NCBI GenBank assembly: GCA_902806575.1
Contig: CADCXD010000004.1
Span: forward strand, 3,906,001-3,970,000
Direction: 5' to 3'
Origin: Jackrogersella multiformis
Lineage: Eukaryota > Ascomycota > Sordariomycetes > Xylariales > Hypoxylaceae
Length of the DNA stretch: 64,000 nucleotides
The notes beneath the pieces are model-generated. The model had not been told where the DNA came from, did no database searches, and saw only the letters and a list, made by a program, of their open reading frames with translations. This document shows, piece by piece, positions 57,677-64,000 of the stretch. Numbering within the stretch: position 1 is the first letter of the stretch; every line of letters begins with the position of its first letter. Both the position numbers and the translations under genes were made by a program.

Positions 57677-59768
57677 TTATATCTTCGCCTTAAGAGTTGA
57701 TTTGGGAACGTTCGAGGCCTCCTCGTTAACTAGCACTGTGCCGGTCTTCGGGCCGTTGCCGAAGAAGATGACCTGCACCGTTAGATCATCCCTGTTATAC
57801 TATTAGCTTTCATATCAAACCTGGTGACTTTTGGGGGGCAGTGTTGGTTGACTGACCTGTACCGTCTCGAGAACGGAGAAACGAGCGTAAGCAAAGCACA
57901 CACTTGCTCCTCATTCTTTCCGCCGAGAGCATTGCGGATGAGATGAGTGGCGACGTTGTTGTCTTTCACGACGAATCGTTCTTTCTCGTCAGGCGAGATA
58001 CCCCATTGTCTTAGCCGAATAGGAGTCTTCTGGCCATCAGGCCCCGCATTGTTACCGGCCTCCACGGGAAGATCCTGACTAGGACCGAATAGTTTGGACC
58101 ACACGGAGCTAAGTTGCGAGTTCGACGACTGCCCTGTGGCTTGCGTCTCAATCCACTTGCCGACAAGCCCGACCACTTCTTCGTTAGTCAGCATCTCCCA
58201 GAGCCCATCTGTAGCCATGACTAAGAAATCCCCCTTTTCGGGTTGAATTTTGGTTGTAGTAACGACAGGCTCGGCTGTCACGTAGGGAGGGGTCCGTAGG
58301 TATGGCGAAGAGCTTCGACCAAAAAACGATGCTCGGAGTTTGTCAGAGACTTCTCTACTCCACTTGTAGCTAGAATCACCAAATGCTCGAGTTGGCTCGA
58401 GGCCACCAAGAACTCGGCCGTTGTGGATAACACGATCCTCGCCCGGGTGAGCCTTGCGCATACGCGCTACCTCATTGGGGTTGTTTCCAGTCTGATCCTC
58501 TGACAGAGGAGTTGCCGACCATTTTCCAGAGGAACTGCGGCGACCCAGGACAGCTCGAGAGTCACCGGTACAGGCTACACGCAGAGTGTTGGTGCTGCTA
58601 TCATAAAACGAGAGCAGAGCGCAGGAACCAGATAATGCAGGGCCCAGAAGTTCGGCTGCAACGCGCTTCGAGTTGGATTTTAGAACCTTCTCGACGCTCT
58701 CGTGCACAATCTCATGGTCTAGGCGGGTGAATCCAAGCTTGATGGCGTTATCGATGGCATCCGACGATGGCACCGTTCCTAAAGTTACAGCAGCCCTGTA
58801 GGTGGTGTTTAGTTCTCGAGCAACGAAACTTATCAGGGTTTGTCGAAGCTTTGCCGACGTTGTCCAGCCGCTATGAGATGTTAAGATTTATAAAGTTAGA
58901 AAGCCTCGACGGAGAGGAAGCTCAGTTGAAGATTAATAACTTACGCATGTCCATCGAAAACACCCCAGAACATCCAATCGTCAATGTTCTTTTCATCTCC
59001 TTGTGAAGAGATCTCGACAATCTTCTCGGCATGGTCGTCCTCGATCGGGTTGTTACTCGCAAGCTGGACGATATCATAGCGCAATACACCTTGTCCTCGA
59101 TTTACTAGAAATGAGGTCTCGTTCTGGCGCAGCTTCTCGGTGGCTTGTTCCGGGGTGAGCATCTCTAGCACGTTTCTTCCACTGCCGTCGATGTTCTTCG
59201 CTATCGGACCGTCACCGACAAAGGTGCCAGTATGTAGTTCGTCGGCTCCAACCACGAGCACATTACGCGTCGTAGCAGCACTGTTCGGCAACTGAGTTGG
59301 TGTAGTCGTGTATGACTTAGCCCCGGCCTGTTCTATGGTATTTCCACCTTTGTATGTGTACCAGGCGCCGTAGCCAACTAGGCTAGATACCAATGCGACA
59401 GAGAATCGACGGATATACATGGATGATCGCAAGGGCTCGCTTACCGCATAGTTGGGACGTGTAGAAGAAGAAGAAGATGATGATGATGATGATGAAGCGG
59501 ATGTAGTTGTAGTTGTAGACGATGAGGAGGACGAGGCAGCGGATCGAACGCCCAGACTGGCGTTATAGTGGTAGTGGGGGAAGTTAATAGTGCGCCGCGG
59601 ACGACTAGTACGAGTAAAGCCGCGGACGGTGCATTGAAAAGTCGTCCGAAGGGCTCTGACAGGTACGCGACGCATTTGGGAGAAGTTCGCCGTCGACGTA
59701 AGGTTAATATGGGAAGAAGCCGTCGTCGTCGTCGTCGCTAAACGAACAAGAAGAAGATCTCGGAACAT
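57677..59768 (-). CDS. Mitochondrial PP2C phosphatase, Ptc5 (PDH phosphatase) type
   Basis: Three exons (59768-58945, 58870-57857, 57791-57677) give 650 residues. The N-terminus MFRDLLLVRLATTTTTASS is rich in Arg/Ser/Thr and lacks acidic residues after the first few, as in a mitochondrial presequence; a Ser/Thr low-complexity tract and a membrane segment (VALVSSLVGYGAWYTY) follow. The PP2C domain shows EDDHAE, GVFDGHAGWTT (joined across intron 1), SGSCALLSF, CTGDSRAVLG, the long loop LSEDQTGNNPNEVARMRKAHPGE, MATDGLWEMLTNEEVV and, after intron 2, DDLTVQVIFFG. The Asp and Gly residues that bind the metal pair are conserved. Ptc5-type enzymes dephosphorylate pyruvate dehydrogenase; the inference rests on presequence, loop type and length. 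The start ATG at 59768 was chosen because the upstream extension begins at TTG. Confidence 0.85.
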
Positions 59769-60316
59769 GACTGGCAATCTAGAAGTGGAGCTGGGGTCCG
59801 AGGGTTCGAATTGCAAGATTGAAAAGATTAGGTAAGCTGGCAAGGATAATACACTACACTAGTGTAGTGGTAAACCTACCTACACGTGTAGGTACGCTAG
59901 GTAGATGGATCGTGACCACTTTCTGTTTTCGTCTAGATGCGGGAAGAAACGGGTTGGATTGGTAGGAGAGATCGGATGGTACGTAATCCTTGAGTTCCTC
60001 TTAATGGTACCTTAGGTAGGTACTAATTACCTAAGCTGCTAAGGTAGATCAGGTACCTGGGGTACCTTTTCTCGATTCTCCCCGTCTTTATCGATAACGA
60101 TGATAAATGGGCCAACCTCGGCTTCCAACGGTAAGCTACCAACACCAATGATATAATAGCGTATTACATAGAAACATTCCCAGACACTCAGTCTTGAATT
60201 ATACCTACCTACCTAAGGTACCTATGTATTCAGTTACCTAGGATATATATTTATCATAATAATATTTTAATAATTAATAATATATTATTCAACCACTAGC
60301 TAGCCCTGAATAAGAC
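59769..60316. promoter_or_regulatory. Bidirectional promoter region with CCTAGG palindromes
   Basis: A 548-bp divergent intergenic region between the PP2C and the Pex39-like gene. It holds several palindrome-family copies (59875-59905, 60008-60066, 60203-60224) and an AT-rich ATAATATTTTAATAATTAAT stretch near 60257-60276. No defined factor site is claimed. Confidence 0.45.
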
Positions 60317-61203
60317 ATGACTGAACCGGAGGTTACCCTAGCTGATGTTCAGCGTCGCGCTGCCGATAATCCTGACGCACGATACCGGGCCTTTGACTCC
60401 TACCCATGGGCTAAAGATCGAGTCTTCACCGTGAGTTGCATACACTTTACAATCACAAGTTACCTAGCTAGGTACTAGGCGATGAACATACAATCATGAC
60501 TAAGTGCTGCAACCAAGGAACAACTTTCAAATGCTTTAAAAAACGCCCAATCTAGTGGCCTCAGTCTTTCCGAGACTGCTATCGAAGCTCGGGTTCAAAG
60601 GTTCGAGCAGCAAACTCGAATCAAGGTTGACAGCAGTGCATATAAACAATGGCTTTCTCGAACCAACTCACACCCACCAAGGATCGTATCTGAAGAATCG
60701 ATTGCGGTAGAAGTCATGACTGCGGTATGTCCCAAGCTTAAAATTCACGAGCTGCCCTCCGTCTCTCGAAGTGATGTAACGAGAAGTTACTAATATCAAA
60801 TAACCATTAGCCAAACCCCGATGATAGAAAACTTGCACATCTCTTAGTAGAATTAGGAGATGCTCTAGGCAAGCTTGCTCTCGAGCAGTTTGCACCTGAG
60901 CCAGCCAATGTTTCGGTGCCCAGTTGGCAAAGTGCTGCGCCTACCGCGGAGCTCTTCATCAAGAAGGGCCCTTCATCAACAGATCCCGACAAGGAACCGT
61001 ATCCCAAGAAATTCGAGGAGATAGTTGCATTCTTGCAGAGCGGCAAGCCAATCCCAGGAATTAGACAAATTCCCGATACGGTTATTGAGGATCCGGCATT
61101 TACAACCCATGGTCGTCTCGCAGTGCCACTAAAGCCTTGGGAGATTGGCCGAACTCCTTCTGCCGAGTACTCAGAGCCGGTAGCAAAGGAGGGCGGAACA
61201 TAG
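60317..61203 (+). CDS. Pex39-like protein (KPWE motif), probable peroxisome import factor
   Basis: Three exons (60317-60430, 60518-60724, 60811-61203) give 237 residues with introns of 87 and 86 bp. The N-terminal half is a predicted helical region (ADVQRRAADNPDARYRAFDSYPW, LSETAIEARVQRFEQQTRIK). The C-terminal half reads KKFEEIVAFLQSGKPIPGIR-QIPDTVIED at about 173-200 and ends with KPWE at 215-218. The combination of an F-E-V-x-L-G-PGI-x-IPD segment with a C-terminal (K/R)PWE motif is the signature described for Pex39 and, in part, for the PTS2 co-receptors Pex18/20/21 that bind Pex7. If correct, the protein helps Pex7 import PTS2 cargo into peroxisomes. It ends 99 bp from the convergent hypothetical gene. 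Confidence 0.65.
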
Positions 61204-61302
61204 AAACAAGTTAAGTAGATCTAATAAAGTGAAAGTTGAACAGCATCTACTTTGTCCGCCGAATCACTTCTGCACATGAACATTTCCTAATAACAGCCAC
61301 TA

Positions 61303-61962
61303 TTAACTAATATCCATCTTGTCTCCGTGCGCAACCCCGATAGAATCAAGTCTCCTCGAAAGTATCTGGTTCCCAAGCTCTCTGCTCTTAGCCTCTTTCA
61401 CACTCTTTACATGATTAGCGAGTCCCTCTAGATTGTAAACTCCATGCTTGGCTAGATTCAGTAACATCTTCTCGGCGGATTTGCGCGGCGTCTCTCCAGG
61501 GCTACCGGTCAATACATGTAGACACTGGGCGTGACCGAAGCCTGGGGGCACTTCATATGGACCACGCTTAGGCTCAGGGCAGAATGACCTAATAAAGAGA
61601 ATCTCGTCCATCTCCATTGCGTTTTCGGGTAGGCAATGCTCATCCCCCTCCGCGAGGCCTGGCGTTCCTCTGAGGTGTGGAGGAAATTGAGCTTCTCTCT
61701 GCTTGCATTCCTGGCGGATACGCGCCTTTTCACGGTGGATCATGTAGAATATGTTGTCTTCGATAGCGTTTGCGTGCTCGTCAATTTGAGCGAGCGTCTC
61801 GCTACGTCGTCGACTAAGGTTGAGCGGCAGATCTGGTGCTGGTTTGGTGAAATCTGTCTGCGCGGCCACGAATATACTAGGTGCAATGGTTTGAAACGCC
61901 GGGATTTCTTCTTCTCGCTGCTGTCTCTCAAGTGACATTTCTGGATTGTCCAGATTTGTCAT
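61303..61962 (-). CDS. Conserved-looking hypothetical protein
   Basis: A 219-residue intronless frame from ATG at 61962. It is charged and mostly helical (RRRSETLAQIDEHANAIEDNIFYMIHREKARIRQECKQRE), then a less charged middle with FIRSFCPEPKRG and FGHAQCLHVLTGSPGETPRKSAEKMLLNLAK, and a tail ending KMDIS. Start and stop are clean and codon use is ordinary. I do not recognise a family. Possibly a fungal lineage protein; it lies tail-to-tail with the Pex39-like gene, which says nothing about function. Confidence 0.6.
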   Translation of the reverse strand: MTNLDNPEMSLERQQREEEIPAFQTIAPSIFVAAQTDFTKPAPDLPLNLSRRRSETLAQIDEHANAIEDNIFYMIHREKARIRQECKQREAQFPPHLRGTPGLAEGDEHCLPENAMEMDEILFIRSFCPEPKRGPYEVPPGFGHAQCLHVLTGSPGETPRKSAEKMLLNLAKHGVYNLEGLANHVKSVKEAKSRELGNQILSRRLDSIGVAHGDKMDIS

Positions 61963-62828
61963 GCTTGCTGTTTGATTTTGATGCGAAGTGGTTAATCGAA
62001 GTGGTTGATGCAGGATTCAAGGTGTTTGATGAGAAGTGAGGTTATTCGATGTTGTAGCGACTGCACCGGGGACTGCACAGGCGGCTCCTAAACGAGTATC
62101 CTACCTAAACTAATAGTGGCAAAAGATGATCGCGCTGTTAGGAGACTACCGAATCAAGATAGGTGAATGAATTAGGTGATGTAGCGACAATCGGTGTGGG
62201 GATCGAAACCTCAAGTGATTTCTTGGCTACCTAGATACCTAGATACCTAGGCAGGTTGATTGCATGATGGAACTACACAGAAAGAGAGTCGGTCGGAATA
62301 GAAGTCAAGATAATTGTTGATGTATTATTGTGTAAAGTTTATATGCATTTGGCGATCCTTTTGCACCCCGCTAGTCCGATTGACTTTCCAATATCAATAT
62401 CATAACCTCGCATAATTGCATATATGCTACGATTCTCCTTCGTCGATTCATAGAGGAAGATTTCCATGATCTTATTAATCGTCACGGCGAGGATATGGTC
62501 AATCATATGCTTCATTATCTTCCTAGCTTTGAAAGGTACTATTAAATCAACCCTCATCTATTAAATATAATCACATGTATCAGCCAGTATCATCCAAAAC
62601 AACGATGCAGCGGAAATACAATCGAATATTGATAGGGGTTTCTTGTGAATAACAGGAAAAGTAGCTACTATCTCGGCAAAAATTGAACTAATATGATAAG
62701 TACCTACGTAATAGCCTAGGTTAACCGAGAAGATCGAATCCTCCCTTAACAGAAGTCCCATTTGCTCTCTAGTTCTGCCCATTGACTTTACATATCTCTT
62801 ACTAAAATCAGATTATGTTTGAGATACG
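61963..62828. other. Intergenic region
   Basis: No gene supported. It holds a CCTAGATACCTAGG-type palindrome at about 62229-62252 and the small minus frames at 62339-62557 and 62561-62782, which show no similarity. Confidence 0.5.
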
Positions 62829-63680
62829 TTATTCATAAAACATGCGACCCTTCACAAATTTATCAATCGCTCTAAGGGTAGCCACTGCAGACTTTAGTTT
62901 TGGAAATACTTTTGTATAAGTCTTCGGATTGACCAGGCCCAGCATGCCGAGCACGGGTCTACTAGCCGTTAAGCTGAGGGCCTCAAGTTCGCTTGAAAAA
63001 TGCTGGATCATGAAACTGATAAGTAAATCGATTTCCTCATCAGATTTTATCAAATACTCATAGCTCATAAGAATGACTACTAGCGATAGAATCACGTCAG
63101 GCCGACCGTCGCTAGGCCGCCTAAAAAGAGCTGCGACTCCCTTGACCTTATAAACTAATCGCAGAACCTGTTCCTCGGAAAGAGATGAGACAACCTCGAA
63201 CGAAGAGATACTGTATTCCGGGTATAATAAGCGCATCCCCTTTTGTTCGACATCAGTATACTTGACACAATGATAGGCAGGGCCCGTAATCGGACCGTAC
63301 ACCAAGTATTCCATGGGATACTCTCCACAAGCGAGGCCAGCGTCATAAAAAGCCTTGACATGGTATACCTTGACGTGATCCTCTAATAAGTTAGTATCGA
63401 TGATTGCAATATATCTTCCGCTGGAATAATACAGTGCCACATCAAGGTCTGCCGCCCAGGAACTAAAAGGAGATTCAATCTTGAATCCGCAGAGATGGCC
63501 ATCAACAAACGTCCTTATATTTGGGATGTCGTCTATCTTCGTTGGTATTTGGCCGTTGAGGAAAGCATGCGGGATAACACCTCTGGCATTATTGAGACGT
63601 GGGCTGATCCCTCCCCCTGAACGAGAGTGAAACCCTCGAAACAGGAACCGAGGAACTCTCTTTTGGTAATCTACCAGCAT
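62829..63680 (-). CDS. DUF7587 (ADP-ribosyltransferase-like) domain protein
   Basis: A 283-residue intronless frame from ATG at 63680. The N-terminal half carries the DUF7587 pattern: RVPRFLFRGFHSRSGGG (Arg15), PHAFLNG, IESPFSSWAADLDVALYY (residues 69-85), then YIAIIDTNLL, VYHVKAFYDAG and EYPMEYLVYGPITGPAYHCV (Glu124). An Arg, an SSW motif in the next strand and a late Glu are the arrangement of the R-S-E class of ADP-ribosyltransferase folds. The C-terminal half is helical with no recognised domain (SEEQVLRLVYKVKGVAAL, IDLLISFMIQHFSSELEAL). No signal peptide is seen. Many fungi carry numerous DUF7587 proteins; enzymatic activity is inferred from motifs only and has not been claimed for this copy. 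Cellular role unknown. Confidence 0.72.
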   Translation of the reverse strand: MLVDYQKRVPRFLFRGFHSRSGGGISPRLNNARGVIPHAFLNGQIPTKIDDIPNIRTFVDGHLCGFKIESPFSSWAADLDVALYYSSGRYIAIIDTNLLEDHVKVYHVKAFYDAGLACGEYPMEYLVYGPITGPAYHCVKYTDVEQKGMRLLYPEYSISSFEVVSSLSEEQVLRLVYKVKGVAALFRRPSDGRPDVILSLVVILMSYEYLIKSDEEIDLLISFMIQHFSSELEALSLTASRPVLGMLGLVNPKTYTKVFPKLKSAVATLRAIDKFVKGRMFYE

Positions 63681-64000
63681 CTTAAGTTAATCAATCTTCA
63701 ATATACTTGAGTCATGAGTTGGTCAATTTGTCTACCTTGTAGTATCCGTCTTTGATCGCGGGTCATGAACATTTTGATGGCGACTATGTGAGTGTTTCCC
63801 TTGTTGGCGAGAGCTACACGGTATTATCTGTCCTATACTTATAATTCGACAGATATATTTCTTTTTTTAAGTTAAAATTCCTACCTAGGTTAATTATTAG
63901 TTTTATATGTCAAATGATCTTGCTATGTCGTGATACCTTTTCAAAAACTAAGAAAAATCAAGTTACATAACCCCTTTAAATTACAAATTACTTACTGATT
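63681..64000. other. Intergenic region at the right edge
   Basis: Upstream of the DUF7587 gene. It contains a CCTAGGTTAATTATTAG stretch near 63884-63900; no gene is seen. Confidence 0.5.

Noticed and set aside
61636..61935. 99-residue plus-strand frame
   Set aside because: Antisense shadow of the hypothetical gene 61303-61962.
62339..62782. Two 72-73 residue minus-strand frames before the DUF7587 gene
   Set aside because: No similarity, no shared splice sites, and no plausible joining with the neighbouring gene.
1..64000. CRISPR arrays, bacterial operons, tRNA or rRNA genes
   Set aside because: No regularly spaced repeats, no cloverleaf with a convincing TPsiC arm, and no rRNA-like stretches were found. 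The spliced genes show a eukaryotic genome.

Overview
The window is nuclear DNA of a filamentous ascomycete. Genes are split by many short (about 50-150 bp) GT-AG introns with CTAAC/CTGAC-like branch sites. The gene content is typically fungal: two Zn2Cys6 regulators, a bZIP, an AA9 lytic polysaccharide monooxygenase with a CBM1, a GH5 enzyme, a secretory lipase, an M28 aminopeptidase, a tetraspanin and an Edc4/Pdc1-like protein. One 16-kb block carries the signature of repeat-induced point mutation (RIP): almost no CpA/TpG while CpG remains. The set suits a plant-biomass-degrading Sordariomycete. A dispersed CCTAGG-centred palindrome suggests a lineage such as Xylariales, but that is only an impression.

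Layout. 1-1344: 3' part of an acid phosphatase gene. 2625-5027 (-): five-exon Zn2Cys6 factor. 6556-7366 (-): bZIP factor. 7.4-11.0 kb: gene-poor and rich in the palindrome. 11030-11461: Prp3_C (DUF1115)-like fragment. 12548-13651: AA9-CBM1 LPMO with a damaged splice donor. 14490-15158: DUF2470 membrane protein. 15903-17411 (-): second Zn2Cys6 protein. 20472-21826 (-): secretory lipase with a GC-AG intron. 22395-22726 (-): two-exon small cysteine-rich secreted protein, easy to miss.

24061-40025 is one nested transposon insertion. An outer Ty3/gypsy LTR element (minus orientation, 312-bp LTRs, target duplication CATTG) has its right-hand LTR interrupted by an inner Ty3/gypsy element (plus orientation, 149-bp LTRs, target duplication now reading AATTT). 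Both are destroyed by RIP. A tetraspanin gene ends only 91 bp beyond it (40117-41151, -). A 590-bp hAT-like MITE lies at 43130-43719 with an 8-bp target duplication.

45029-46483: secreted M28 aminopeptidase. 47322-52205 (-): 1627-residue Edc4/Pdc1-like mRNA-decapping scaffold. 53969-54418: possible small membrane protein. 55224-56764 (-): secreted GH5 enzyme. 57677-59768 (-): mitochondrial PP2C (Ptc5 type). 60317-61203: Pex39-like protein with a KPWE motif. 61303-61962 (-): hypothetical protein. 62829-63680 (-): DUF7587 (ADP-ribosyltransferase-like) protein.

The genes do not form one pathway or an obvious biosynthetic cluster. Functional themes are secreted nutrition enzymes (phosphatase, LPMO, lipase, aminopeptidase, GH5), transcription factors and housekeeping genes (mRNA decay, mitochondrial phosphatase, peroxisome import). 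The items most worth following up are the nested retrotransposon, the small secreted protein, the LPMO splice-donor lesion, the Pex39-like gene, the DUF7587 gene and the CCTAGG palindrome family. All gene models were assembled by eye from reading frames and splice signals. No database search was run.
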